DNA from: DASXRA01 sp963737425
GTDB taxonomy: Bacteria; Actinomycetota; Actinomycetes; Mycobacteriales; Jatrophihabitantaceae
Length of the DNA: 64,000 nucleotides
Assembly (NCBI GenBank): GCA_963737425.1
Contig: CAVTSX010000009.1
Coordinates: 186,001-250,000 of the forward strand
Direction of reading: 5' to 3'
Numbering within the stretch: the stretch's first letter is position 1; every line of letters starts with the position of its first letter. A program made the translations under genes and the position numbers. The notes beneath the pieces were generated by a model, which saw nothing but the letters and a program-made list of their open reading frames with translations, did not search any database and was not told the origin of the DNA. Positions 1 to 9,722 of this stretch are shown piece after piece.

Positions 1-85
1 CGATCAGCACGACTGCGGCGAGCACGATCGTCAGAAACGGGCGACCGGCTGGCATCAGACGCGATGCTCGGGCAGGCTGGCGCAT
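1..85 (-). CDS. Start of an exported protein (partial)
   Basis: The reverse strand opens with ATG at 85, preceded by a GAGGAGAA ribosome binding site about 5 bases upstream. The 28 visible codons give a basic N-terminus followed by a hydrophobic run (FLTIVLAAVVLI), which looks like a signal peptide or membrane anchor. The gene lies 22 bases downstream of the last glycosidase gene on the same strand, so it probably belongs to the same secreted-enzyme operon. The rest lies outside the window and the function cannot be named. Confidence 0.6.
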   Translation of the reverse strand, partial: MRQPARASRLMPAGRPFLTIVLAAVVLI

Positions 86-107
86 CAAGTTCTCCTCGTG
101 GTGGCGG

Positions 108-2630
108 TCAGTTGCCGTTGACTTCGACGGTGACAACGTGCGTCCCGGCCGCGACGCCGTGCAGAGTCACGTAGCCGTTCTGCGGCTGCACTGCGCTGCG
201 GGCGCCATCCACGCTGACGTCGGCCGGGGTACCGCTCGTCGGCACCGCTATGTCACCGGACGTTCCCGGGGGCACTGTCACGGTCAAGCTGAACGTGTTG
301 CCGTGTCGGGTCCAGCTGACGCCCAATGCGCCGTGTGGCGTGGGCAATTGCCCGCGCGCCCAGGTAACCGTGCCGGGATGCGGTTGCACCGACCACGTGC
401 TGAATCCCGGACCGGTCGGGCGCGCACCGAGCAGATCATTCGTCAGCGCAGGCAGCACGCCCGTGGCCCAGCCGTGCGCGGCCGAGGTGAAGCCGCCTTC
501 GTACAGCGAGCCGCCCGGGCCGATGCCTTCCCAGTCGGTGATGCCCGGGTCGTGGCTCGACATCCAGCCGTAGAGACGCTTGATCTCCTCGATCGCCGAG
601 TCGGCTTGCCCGCTCAGGAATCGCGCCTCGATGTCCGGGTAGGACGTGAATGCGTACACGCGCTGCGATCCACCGGAGATGAGCGTGTCGTTGTCCATGA
701 ACGAATTGCCATATGGCAGCGCGGTGTTCTGCGCGAGATAGTCGAGCGCCGACGTAGCCCTGGACTGGTCGGCCACCCCCGCGACGACAGCGATGCCGTT
801 GCCGTCCTGGGCATGGCGCACCGCGCCGGTGCCCGAGTCGAGGTACGCACCCGCGGCCGGGTCCCACAGATAGGTGTTGATGGCCGCGGCGACCGTCTGC
901 GCCCGTTGCGTCCATCGGGTGGCATCCGCGTCGTGTCCGAGCGCGGCCGCCATCCGCGATGCGTCCGTCAATGCCTCGACGTAAAGCGCGTTGTAGTAGG
1001 TGACCTCACCAGTGCGGGGCAGGAACGCGTAGTCGCCATACCCCCCGGTATTGTTCAGCCCCTTCTGCAGCAGGCCGCGATCGTCCGTGACGGACGGGTA
1101 CCAGGTGTCGAGCACCTTCAGCAGGTTCGGGTAATACGCGCCCGCATAGCCGGTGTCGCCGGTGTACAGCACATAGTCCCAGCTCGAAGTCACCCACCAA
1201 AGCGGATAGTCGAACAGCGGGAGGGTGTAGTTGTTGATCGATGCGGGCGGGATCCAGCCGTCGGCGCGCTGGTGATTAGCCAGATCGGCCAGGACATTCT
1301 CCGCCGCGGCGCCGACGTCGTGGGTCAGGTAGTCGGTGCGGCCCGACACGGCGACGTCACCTACGTACGGATCGCGGTCACGCTTCGCGCCGTCGTGCAG
1401 GACGAGTTTGCCATCCAGCGTGGGGCTGTCGGCGTGTCTCGGGTCGACGTCAGTGGATCGGAACGTGTCAGTGACCAGTTCGTTGGTGTACGACGCGTCG
1501 TACCAGTAACGGTTGAGCGCCTGGTCCGACGACTCGAACCATCTCTCGTAGCTTCCGGGCGTGCCGAGGTAGGCGGTGAAGTCGAGCGAGATGCCACTGA
1601 TCCGTACCGTGCCGTACGGAGTGGTGTCCGGCGCGTCGGCGCCGAGAGCGTCCAGGCTGACCTTCAGGTACCGGAAGCCGTGCAGCCCGTCCGCGCAGAC
1701 CTTTGTCCCATCGGCGCAGCCGCGGGTGTCTGTCCACGTCGTAGGGGTGACGGGCACGGCGAACTGGTCCGTGCCGGGGACGATCGATTGGCCGTTGTCC
1801 GACCGGGTGAAATCCGACCGGTCGCTGAGGTACTGCGTGCTCTCGGAGAAGGCGACGCGGACGCCGGGGTGGTTCGCCGACGCCCCGGCGAATTGCACCT
1901 TGGGGTAGCCGACGACGACCTTGCCGAAGTCGACGACGATGTTCGGCGGCGCCGGATCGGGAGCCACGACTCCGGGCCACACCTCGTTGACGCGGGTGAA
2001 ATCGCCGTGGCCGCTCGACTGGTCCTTCGTGACCGTGATGCGTACCTCGGTGGCCGCCACCGCTGCGGCGAACGGAACGGCCCGCTGCACGTCGGTGTTT
2101 CCGGTGACGGTGGTTACCGTCGTCCAGGTCGTGCCGTCGCCGGCCTCGACGGTGAAGTCCTGCGGCACACCGTCCACATTGGACAGAACCGTGATGCCCG
2201 GCAGGCTTACTGCGCCGGGCACCGTGATGGTGAGGACGTCGGGGTACGCACCGATCGTGTCGTCGTTCCAGAACGTGTCGGTGTTGCCGTCGATCGCGTT
2301 GCCCGGCTCGTATGTGCGCGGCTGCCCGTCATTACCGTTGTTCGGCGCGTGAAATGACGATGCCGTAGCGGATGTTCCCGCGGGCCACGCCGGCTTGGGC
2401 GGCGGCGCAGCCCTCTGCAGCGTGGCGACGCCATGACCGAGCGCACCGTTCGGGTTGGTCACGTCACCGCTCGACGAGAGGACGCGCACCGGCCGGACGT
2501 CACGGCTGGACGGCGCAACCACATAGCGATGCCACGACGGAGGTGCCGCGGCCCCGTCGGCCCGGGCCGGTGCCGCGATCGCGACAACGGCCAGAACCAC
2601 CGCGCCGACAAGGCCGGCTCTCGTGTTCAC
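108..2630 (-). CDS. Secreted GH78-type alpha-L-rhamnosidase with a discoidin domain
   Basis: Predicted to remove terminal alpha-L-rhamnose from polysaccharides or glycosides outside the cell. The 840-residue protein starts at GTG 2630 with a Sec-type signal peptide ending near ARADG. Residues about 90-215 look like an F5/8 type C (discoidin) carbohydrate-binding domain with the AIDGNTDTFW motif. The (alpha/alpha)6 barrel follows: DGAKRDRDPYVGD near residue 412 corresponds to the GH78 acidic motif D-x-P-x-R-[DE]-R-x2-[WY]-x-GD, and TDWE near 698 to the general-base segment. A beta-sandwich ends the protein. Only 7 bases separate it from the upstream GH78 gene, so the two are co-transcribed. 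Family placement is firm; the rhamnosyl substrate is inferred. Confidence 0.85.
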   Translation of the reverse strand: MNTRAGLVGAVVLAVVAIAAPARADGAAAPPSWHRYVVAPSSRDVRPVRVLSSSGDVTNPNGALGHGVATLQRAAPPPKPAWPAGTSATASSFHAPNNGNDGQPRTYEPGNAIDGNTDTFWNDDTIGAYPDVLTITVPGAVSLPGITVLSNVDGVPQDFTVEAGDGTTWTTVTTVTGNTDVQRAVPFAAAVAATEVRITVTKDQSSGHGDFTRVNEVWPGVVAPDPAPPNIVVDFGKVVVGYPKVQFAGASANHPGVRVAFSESTQYLSDRSDFTRSDNGQSIVPGTDQFAVPVTPTTWTDTRGCADGTKVCADGLHGFRYLKVSLDALGADAPDTTPYGTVRISGISLDFTAYLGTPGSYERWFESSDQALNRYWYDASYTNELVTDTFRSTDVDPRHADSPTLDGKLVLHDGAKRDRDPYVGDVAVSGRTDYLTHDVGAAAENVLADLANHQRADGWIPPASINNYTLPLFDYPLWWVTSSWDYVLYTGDTGYAGAYYPNLLKVLDTWYPSVTDDRGLLQKGLNNTGGYGDYAFLPRTGEVTYYNALYVEALTDASRMAAALGHDADATRWTQRAQTVAAAINTYLWDPAAGAYLDSGTGAVRHAQDGNGIAVVAGVADQSRATSALDYLAQNTALPYGNSFMDNDTLISGGSQRVYAFTSYPDIEARFLSGQADSAIEEIKRLYGWMSSHDPGITDWEGIGPGGSLYEGGFTSAAHGWATGVLPALTNDLLGARPTGPGFSTWSVQPHPGTVTWARGQLPTPHGALGVSWTRHGNTFSLTVTVPPGTSGDIAVPTSGTPADVSVDGARSAVQPQNGYVTLHGVAAGTHVVTVEVNGN

Positions 2631-2637
2631 GATGTGC

Positions 2638-5600
2638 CTACTTCCCGCTGGTGTGGAAGACCAGATGAGTTCGGCCCGAACCCACCGTGGTGTGATCAGC
2701 GCCGACGACGACCGTGGCGCTCACGTTCACCGGCAGCGTCACGTCGATGGAGATCGACCCGCCCGTGTGCCGCCAGTCGACCGTCACGGGGCCACGTTCC
2801 GTCCATTGGGTGCCATTGGCATGCGTCAGTCCGCTGGCCGGCGGCTGGATCCGCAGGGTTGATGCGCCGGGCCCGGTTACCGTGATCCCCAGCAGTGACT
2901 GGAGAATGCTGACGATTCCCGCCGAGCCCCAGCCGTGCGACATGCTGTCGCTGGCGTTCTGGCTCACGTCGCTGCCGGTGCATCCGGCGAGGGTGCAGCC
3001 AGGAGTCCACTGCTCCCACATGAATGTCCCGCCCTCGGCGAGCACCTTGGCCGGGCCGTCCTGATTGGGGTTGGTGAGCAGGTCGACCAGTGCGGCGGTC
3101 TGGCCGGTCTGCGCCAGCGCTGCCTCCAACTGGCGAAGGTCCATCGGCCCTTGATGCATCCCGGCATCGGCGATCGCCTTGCCCAGCGCGGCGTAGCGGT
3201 CGGCGGGCGCAATGCCGTACGCCACCGCATAGGTCTGCGCGTGCTGGGAGTAGTTCGCGATCGGCGCGAAGGTGTCAGTCGCCAAGCCGTCGGAGTACAG
3301 GCCGGTGCCGGCGTCGTACAGCTTGGCGTTGATTGTCGCGCTGAGATCGTCCGCATGCCCGTTGTAGGTAGACGCATCGGGCTGCTCGCCGAGCATGGCC
3401 GCCGCCTGCGCGACCGACCGGTTGGCGCCGACCGCCTGCGCGTTGACGACAATCTCCGCGCCGTTGCCGGTGACGACCGTGTCGTAGCGCATGCCGGCGG
3501 GCCAGTCGATGATCCCGTACTGGTAAGGCCCGCTGCCGCCCGGCAGCTGGTAGACCAGACCCGTCGAGTTCACGGCGGCGTTGACGTAGTCGGCGATCTT
3601 TCGCATCGCCGGGTAGGCCTGCGCGAGCAGCGCGGTGTCGCCGGTTTGCCGGAAGTAGTCCATGACCCATTCCGGGAACATCTCGGAGTAGTCGGGGATA
3701 TCGCGCTTCGCGTCCCCGTTGGGGTAGACCGCGTTCATCGCGCCGTTGGGCCAGTACCTCGCCTGCGAACCGATGAAGTCGACGATCGCCTGCCGGGTCA
3801 GCAGCCGCTCGTCGAGCGAGGACATCGACGCGAACGACTCGTCGACCGTGTCGCCGAGGAACTGCCCCTTCTCCCGGGTCGGTGTGTCGAGGAACGTGTC
3901 CTGCGCTGACTGCAGCGCCGAACGCTGCATCAGCGAGAAGACCGCGTTCAGCGTGGGATCGTCGCTCTGGAACGTGGCTGCATGCCCAGCCGGGGCATCG
4001 GTGTTCTGCACGACGGCCGAGATGTCGGACGGGCTCAACGGCTCGCCCGGATCGCTGATCTCGAGGTAGCGCCAGCCCCAGTACGTCAAGGGCTGTGCGG
4101 TCTGTGCCCCATCGCGCTCGGTGTAGAAGAAACGCATGTTGCTGCCTTGGGTATCGAGTTTCGACGTACCCGCACGGGAGTTCTCCACCCAGGCGCCGGC
4201 GGCATGGGCCCGGGCCAGCGGCGAGTCGAGCGTGGCTGTCGTGCTGTCAATCGCGGTGACGGTTCGGGTCTCTGGGGTGCCCGCGCCGTACCCGTCAGCA
4301 GGAGCGTCGACGGTGATCCGGTCGCCCACGTGCAGATTGCCCACCGATGCGAGCGACACGGTGCTCGCTCCGGCCGCGGTCGCGGCCGCCGTCGTCGTGT
4401 TGCTCTCGCGGTAGCTCGTGGTGAGCGTGAGCGCCCGCCCGGCCAGACCGTGCGCGAGGCGCAGCGACGGCACGGCTGCGTAGACCTTGCCGAAGTCGGC
4501 GAACACGGTGCCGTCGGGCAGGTGCAGCACGCTCACCGGGTGGATGACCTGCGTCGAAATATGAGCCTGCTCAGCAACGAGATGCGAGAACGTGCACGGC
4601 GACGATCCACCCTCGTAGCCGGCGCAACTCGCAGCGGCCGGGCGCGGATGCGGGCCGACGACCACCGGCTGCGCCCACGCAGAGTCGTCGTACCCGGGTG
4701 TGTCCCAGCCGTCGAGCGCGGCACGGGCGTCGATGTACTCAACCCGGTCACCCGCGTCTGAGTTGCGATACGTCAGCGTCGTGATCTGCTCTGCGGCGTC
4801 CTGGGTGACCTTCCACGAGCCGTCCGATACGAGGACGTCGGTGCTGCCGTCAGCGTGTTCGACGACGACCTTGACCAGCAACGCGGACGGGCCTTCTGGA
4901 GCGGCCGGGCCGTTTGCCCGCCCCTGGCAGGTGCATCGCCAGTAGTGGTAGAGCACGCCGACCGTGAGCGGCTGACCGGCCCGAGCCAGCGCGGTCACGT
5001 CGGACGCGTCGTAGTACCCCTCCCCGGCATAGCCGGGTGACGATGTCTTGTCGACAACCTTGCCGTTGACATCCAACTGCCAGTCGCCCATGGACGCGAC
5101 GTACGCACGGGCGCGTACCACCGGACTGCCCGCCGACACGTCCATCGTGCGTCGAGCGAGCGTGTACTCATTGTTCGCGTCGTTGCCGCTCGTCGTGCGA
5201 CGTATCCACTGCGCGCCCGACCAGTCCTGATCACCCAGGCCGGTGTCGAAACGCCCGGTGGAATAAGGAGATGCAAGGCCGTCGCGGTCCCAGGTGCGCA
5301 CCGACCACAGGTACGTCGTGCCGGGCTGCAACGCCGGCCCGGCGTAACCGACCCACGACTGGTCGGCCGACGTAACGCGCTGCGAGTCCCACACCGTGGT
5401 GTGCGCCGCGGTCGTCACGCGGATCTGGTACGCCGTCTGGATCTCGTCACTGTCCTTGTCCTGCGGCGCCCAGCCGAATTGCGGAGTGCCCTGTACCGCA
5501 AGGGGATTCGTCTGGTCGTCAACCGTGAGTTCCGTCGGCGCTCCGGGGGCGTGGTCATTCGGGACGGACGCCGCGGCGATGCCGGAGGCCGCCAACGTCA

Positions 5601-5649
5601 ACGCAGCGACGAGCGCTGCCAGTCGGAACGAACTGCGCCTTATGGTCAT
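2638..5649 (-). CDS. Secreted GH78 alpha-L-rhamnosidase
   Basis: Predicted extracellular alpha-L-rhamnosidase of 1003 residues. The open frame extends further upstream, but ATG 5649 is chosen because AAGGAGAGG lies about 5 bases before it and a clear Sec signal peptide follows (hydrophobic LAALVAALTLAASGIAAA). The N-terminal Fn3-like domain (TPQFGWAP, YLWSVRTWD), the Bac_rhamnosid_N-type sandwich (about 160-330), the concanavalin-like segment and the six-hairpin barrel appear in the usual order. The acidic motif DTPTREKGQFLGD lies near residue 586 and MWEQW, carrying the expected general base Glu, near 876. It is the third gene of the glycosidase operon, 26 bases after the GH106 gene. Confidence 0.9.
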   Translation of the reverse strand: MTIRRSSFRLAALVAALTLAASGIAAASVPNDHAPGAPTELTVDDQTNPLAVQGTPQFGWAPQDKDSDEIQTAYQIRVTTAAHTTVWDSQRVTSADQSWVGYAGPALQPGTTYLWSVRTWDRDGLASPYSTGRFDTGLGDQDWSGAQWIRRTTSGNDANNEYTLARRTMDVSAGSPVVRARAYVASMGDWQLDVNGKVVDKTSSPGYAGEGYYDASDVTALARAGQPLTVGVLYHYWRCTCQGRANGPAAPEGPSALLVKVVVEHADGSTDVLVSDGSWKVTQDAAEQITTLTYRNSDAGDRVEYIDARAALDGWDTPGYDDSAWAQPVVVGPHPRPAAASCAGYEGGSSPCTFSHLVAEQAHISTQVIHPVSVLHLPDGTVFADFGKVYAAVPSLRLAHGLAGRALTLTTSYRESNTTTAAATAAGASTVSLASVGNLHVGDRITVDAPADGYGAGTPETRTVTAIDSTTATLDSPLARAHAAGAWVENSRAGTSKLDTQGSNMRFFYTERDGAQTAQPLTYWGWRYLEISDPGEPLSPSDISAVVQNTDAPAGHAATFQSDDPTLNAVFSLMQRSALQSAQDTFLDTPTREKGQFLGDTVDESFASMSSLDERLLTRQAIVDFIGSQARYWPNGAMNAVYPNGDAKRDIPDYSEMFPEWVMDYFRQTGDTALLAQAYPAMRKIADYVNAAVNSTGLVYQLPGGSGPYQYGIIDWPAGMRYDTVVTGNGAEIVVNAQAVGANRSVAQAAAMLGEQPDASTYNGHADDLSATINAKLYDAGTGLYSDGLATDTFAPIANYSQHAQTYAVAYGIAPADRYAALGKAIADAGMHQGPMDLRQLEAALAQTGQTAALVDLLTNPNQDGPAKVLAEGGTFMWEQWTPGCTLAGCTGSDVSQNASDSMSHGWGSAGIVSILQSLLGITVTGPGASTLRIQPPASGLTHANGTQWTERGPVTVDWRHTGGSISIDVTLPVNVSATVVVGADHTTVGSGRTHLVFHTSGK

Positions 5650-5675
5650 TGCCTCTCCTTGCAGTGACGGTTGGC

Positions 5676-8600
5676 CTAGCTGGGATAAGCGGTCAGTTCG
5701 ATCACCCGCGAGTAGTCGCCGCTGTTCGACGCCGTGATCGACAGGCACACCGCGCTCGCCGTCACGGGATCGAACGACACGCTCATGTGCCCGGCCTGGT
5801 TGCCGCGGATCTGCCCGACGGTGCGCCACTGGCCGCCGACCAGCAGTTCGACGTCGGCGTCGCGCAGCCCGTACTGGGTTGCCGGGAACTGCGCGGAGTC
5901 CAGCGTGTCGACATCCACCCGGCCGATCTCGGCCGGCGCGGCGAACGCAACCGAGATCGTGTCGGGGAAGACGTTGATCGTGTTGTCGTTCCAGCCGTTC
6001 CCGGCCGCCCATCGGTTCGACGTGGCGTCGCCGTCGATCACCGACTCGGCTGGATACCCGGGATGGGTGGACGACGCGGTGACGGTGCCGAACCGCGTCG
6101 CGGGCTCGACGCTCACCGGTACGTCGGCACGCAGGTCGCCGACGGTGACGGTGACGGTGACGGTGACGGTGACGGTGACGGTGAGCGTGGCGCTCGACGG
6201 GATCGGCGTGCTCTTCGGGGCGGTGATCTGCAGTGGCACATTGACCGACGCATCGCGACCGACCGACACGGTCGAGCTCGCCGGCGACACGCGGAGCCCA
6301 CCGTCGAGAGACGCCGCCACGGTGACGGCACCCGAACGGCCCCCGAATCTCCTTATCTCGACGCCTGTTGTGACGGTCTGCCCAGGGGCGACTCCGGCGG
6401 CGCGCGGCCCGGACAGAGCGAGCGCCCCGTCCGGCCCGACGGCATTCAGCGTGACGCTCGACCGGACACTCGGGTGCAGCGCCACCGGGCCGAGCAGACC
6501 GGACGGACGGCTGTCGCCGTGCGCGTTGGCGAGCGTGTTCGTGACCGTGACCGAGACGTCGTTGCTACCGGCGTGCAGAGCACTGGACACGTCGACCCGA
6601 TACGGCGACCACAGCAGCGGATCGAACGTGCGGCCGTTAACGCTCACCTCGGCGACATCACGCACGTCACCGAGATCGAGCGTCCACGTGCGCCCGGCCA
6701 ATTGCGCGGCGGTCAGGTCGATCGAATCCTGGTACGTGGCGCTGCCTGAGTACGCCGGATCCGTCGCCGTCCACGAGCCGAGCGGCCCGGTCGTGGTCGA
6801 CGTGCCGAGTTGACGGGTCCAGTCGCCGTCCAGGGCAAGGGGCGTGAGCGGGTCGGCCACGTGAGCGGTGCCGGCGAAGTACCGGCCGCCCGCGGCCGCA
6901 ACGAGTGGGTAGCTTCCCGGCGCGGTCGCCGTGACGTTCGCCGTGACCGTGTCCGCTGCGGCCGTGAGCGTGCCCGGCTGCAGGCCGTCGCGGTCGCCTC
7001 CAGCCACCAGGTGCGCGCCCGACGGCGCGCCCTGGCCGAACACCACGATTGACGTCTCGTACGGATCGAGTTGCAACGGCACCGTCGTCGTGTGGGCGTC
7101 GACCTCGAACTGCGGCGCGGTCGCGGTGCTGCCAGTGCGCGGGTCCCAGATCTGCGGCGTGCCGGCGATGGGGAAACTCGCGTTGGTGCGTACCGGCGTG
7201 CTGCCCTCGTTGTTGATCAGGAACGCGACGTCGTTGCCCTTATAGAGGCGAAGCATTCGGACGTTCGGCGCGCGCGGCGAGAGCACGGCCGCTGCGGCGC
7301 CGGCGTCGTCAGCGGCGGCGCCGAGCGCAGACACGTCGGCAATCCGGATCGCCCGGTGGTTGCTGAACAGCGCGGAGAGCGCCGACGCCAGCGCGGCATC
7401 GTGCCCATCGATTTCCTCAGTCGGCAGCGCCCCGAGGGCGACGAGCGTCCCGCCCGAACGGACGAACGCCGCCAGCGTGCGCACCGCCGCCAGCGAGATG
7501 GTCGGCGTCTGCGGCAGCACGGCGAAGCGGTAGCGCTGAGCCCCCACGTCCAGCGCGCCGCCCGCCACCCGCGCCGGCGCGCGCACCGCCGGATCACCCG
7601 ACAGCGCGCCCTCGTCGAGCAGATCGAAGTCGACCTGCGCGTTCTCCAGCGCGTCGTTGGCCGCGGTGAACGCCGTGTCGATGTCGGCGGCCTGCGGGGT
7701 GTGCTGCCAGGTTGCCGCCGCACTCGTCGGATCGATCAGCGCCGTCTGCGCCCGCGGCGCTCCGGCAGCGATCTGCATGACGCGGCCGGTCCAGGCGGTC
7801 AAAGACGCCGCGTCGTGCCACCACGGGTTCTCGCTCTGGAACGGCGGCGGGTAAACGACGTTCGACGGGTCGGTCCACATCGCGTGATAGACGTCGAGGC
7901 TGATGCCGCGCACGGCGAACGCCCCGATGAGCGAGCGCATGAAGTCCGGCGTGATCCACCAGCCCATCGCGCCGAAGTTCTCCAGCAGCACCTGCGACTG
8001 CCCGTTCTGGTGCGCGACGCTGGCCGGCCAGCGCGGCAGCATCGTCCGGCTGCCCTGCGAGTACTGGTCGAACACCACGTCGGTGCCGGGCACCTGCGCC
8101 CACTGGTTGTCCTTGAGGATGTCGCCGCTGACGTCCAACTGGCCGGCCGGGCCGAACTCGTCGTGCAGCGGGTTGGAGATGTAGCCGACGTGATGGTCAC
8201 CCATCCACGTCGCCTGCTGGTGGTAGTACGCCTCGGCGAAACGGTCCGACACGGCGCGCCAGTAGTCGCCGCGCAGCGTGCGGCCGGTGCGGCCCAGGTC
8301 GTCGAACACGCCGGTGAGCGCTAACCCCGGCGTACTGCCCAGGCTCGCCAGCGCGCCCGGCAACGACGGCGACCAGGGCGTGCCGGTCAGCGTCGGCTCG
8401 TCGTCCCAGAAGCCGCGGATCACCGAGCCGAACGCGTCGGGGAAGCGCCGGAAGTACTCCCCCGGCACGGCGTCCATGAATCGCGCGACCGCCTCGTCGC
8501 TCATCAGGTCGAGGTAGGTGCCGCCCGTCTTGGCCGCGGTGAACGTGTCCAGCGTCCAGGTCCCGGCGGGCACTTGCCAGCTTCCCCCAGCAACAGCCGC

Positions 8601-9722
8601 GGCGGTGAGATCGACCAGGCCGTCAGAAGAACCGGCCGATCCGGCCGGACGCGCCGATGCGCCGACCACGTCGACCGGCGGGCCACCTGTGTGCGGCGCG
8701 AAATCATCAAGCGCGGACGAGTCGTCGAACGTCTGCCGGTACAGCGGGCTGCCGTCCGGGGCGCTCACCGAAAGATCGTCGTAGGACGAGCGTTGGGTGG
8801 CCACCGCCCGGACGCCCACCGTCCCGGTCAAGTAGGTGCCGTCGGTGACGGTCGATCGCGTCGCGCCGTCGATGGAGGTGGTGATCGTGTCGCCCCGGAC
8901 GTCGACGCGGATCTCGTGCTCATCGCTCGCAACGAAGCCGGGGATCGGCGCTGACGCCGCGAGTTGCGAGAACGCCCCGGCCACCTGCCGGTACACATTC
9001 ACCGAGCCGTCCTGGTTGGTGTCGACGAGGTAGCCGTTGCTCTCGTCCTTGGCGCGCACGATGATGCCCGCCGCGCCCGAGTCGCTGCGGCGGTGCGCAG
9101 TCAGCGTGTAGTCGGTCCAGTCGCCGCCCTGCTTGAGGATGCGGACGCCCTGCAGCGACGCCGCGTCCACGATCAGCCGGCCGCCCTCGACGTCGAGCCC
9201 GCTCGGCACCAGCGACACGGTTGCGGGTCCAGTGACGGTGCGCTGCTGGCGCGAGAGTGTCTGCGCGGCCAACTCCGGATGCGGTGTGTACGTCCGGTCG
9301 CCGACCGTGCCGCCGTTCACGACCAGGCCGGCCGCGCGGCCGGACGGGAAGAAGTCGTCGTTGAACAGCCAGACACGCATGCCGGTGGCCTTCGCCTCGG
9401 CCAGCGCATGACCCACGACGTCGAACCAGCCCGCGCTGAGAAACGCGGGCCGCAGCGCGGATGTCTGGAACGGGAAGATCACCGCGTTGTAGACGCCGCG
9501 CGCGCGCAGATCGGCCAACTGCCGGTCGATCAGGTCGTTGGTGACCGTGCCGTTCCAGAACCACAGAACCGTGGGGCGGCTGTCGTTCGGCGGGTTGGCG
9601 AAGGCGGCCGGGTCGAAGCCGGGCGGGGCGGCGGCCGCCGACGGCCCTTCGGCGATCAACGGCGCCGAGAGCGCCGCCGCCGCCAAGACGGCGGCGGCGA
9701 GGACCCGGAATCGTTTGGCCAT
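5676..9722 (-). CDS. Secreted GH106-type alpha-L-rhamnosidase, multidomain
   Basis: A 1348-residue exported enzyme that probably cleaves alpha-L-rhamnosides with inversion, as GH106 members do. The signal peptide covers about the first 33 residues. The N-terminal catalytic barrel shows the family pattern RPTVLWFWNGTVTND and FWDDEP near residue 440. A LamG-like or DUF1080-like insert occupies about 200-320. A GH2-like jelly roll spans about 957-1075 (VSVNGRTFDPLLWSPYRVDV), an Ig-like NEW3-type domain about 1107-1195, and an F5/8C domain about 1210-1348. A (Thr-Val)n strand between the last two comes from a hexanucleotide repeat. Its ATG shares one base with the upstream stop (TGATG), which indicates translational coupling. 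Confidence 0.85.
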   Translation of the reverse strand: MAKRFRVLAAAVLAAAALSAPLIAEGPSAAAAPPGFDPAAFANPPNDSRPTVLWFWNGTVTNDLIDRQLADLRARGVYNAVIFPFQTSALRPAFLSAGWFDVVGHALAEAKATGMRVWLFNDDFFPSGRAAGLVVNGGTVGDRTYTPHPELAAQTLSRQQRTVTGPATVSLVPSGLDVEGGRLIVDAASLQGVRILKQGGDWTDYTLTAHRRSDSGAAGIIVRAKDESNGYLVDTNQDGSVNVYRQVAGAFSQLAASAPIPGFVASDEHEIRVDVRGDTITTSIDGATRSTVTDGTYLTGTVGVRAVATQRSSYDDLSVSAPDGSPLYRQTFDDSSALDDFAPHTGGPPVDVVGASARPAGSAGSSDGLVDLTAAAVAGGSWQVPAGTWTLDTFTAAKTGGTYLDLMSDEAVARFMDAVPGEYFRRFPDAFGSVIRGFWDDEPTLTGTPWSPSLPGALASLGSTPGLALTGVFDDLGRTGRTLRGDYWRAVSDRFAEAYYHQQATWMGDHHVGYISNPLHDEFGPAGQLDVSGDILKDNQWAQVPGTDVVFDQYSQGSRTMLPRWPASVAHQNGQSQVLLENFGAMGWWITPDFMRSLIGAFAVRGISLDVYHAMWTDPSNVVYPPPFQSENPWWHDAASLTAWTGRVMQIAAGAPRAQTALIDPTSAAATWQHTPQAADIDTAFTAANDALENAQVDFDLLDEGALSGDPAVRAPARVAGGALDVGAQRYRFAVLPQTPTISLAAVRTLAAFVRSGGTLVALGALPTEEIDGHDAALASALSALFSNHRAIRIADVSALGAAADDAGAAAAVLSPRAPNVRMLRLYKGNDVAFLINNEGSTPVRTNASFPIAGTPQIWDPRTGSTATAPQFEVDAHTTTVPLQLDPYETSIVVFGQGAPSGAHLVAGGDRDGLQPGTLTAAADTVTANVTATAPGSYPLVAAAGGRYFAGTAHVADPLTPLALDGDWTRQLGTSTTTGPLGSWTATDPAYSGSATYQDSIDLTAAQLAGRTWTLDLGDVRDVAEVSVNGRTFDPLLWSPYRVDVSSALHAGSNDVSVTVTNTLANAHGDSRPSGLLGPVALHPSVRSSVTLNAVGPDGALALSGPRAAGVAPGQTVTTGVEIRRFGGRSGAVTVAASLDGGLRVSPASSTVSVGRDASVNVPLQITAPKSTPIPSSATLTVTVTVTVTVTVTVGDLRADVPVSVEPATRFGTVTASSTHPGYPAESVIDGDATSNRWAAGNGWNDNTINVFPDTISVAFAAPAEIGRVDVDTLDSAQFPATQYGLRDADVELLVGGQWRTVGQIRGNQAGHMSVSFDPVTASAVCLSITASNSGDYSRVIELTAYPS
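6141..6182. repeat. Seven tandem copies of GACGGT inside the GH106 gene
   Basis: The hexamer GACGGT is repeated seven times without interruption. On the coding (minus) strand it encodes alternating Thr and Val in the linker before the C-terminal discoidin domain. The unit is a multiple of three, so slippage would change linker length without shifting the frame. Confidence 0.95.

Noticed and set aside
5650..6012. 120-residue N-terminal extension of the second GH78 gene
   Set aside because: The extension is Arg-rich shadow of the GH106 C-terminus; the signal peptide begins at ATG 5649 after a strong ribosome binding site.
108..9722. Many long opposite-strand frames over the glycosidase genes
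   Set aside because: High GC content keeps these frames open; they are Arg/Pro/Ala-rich, lack family motifs, and every region has a better-supported gene on the other strand.
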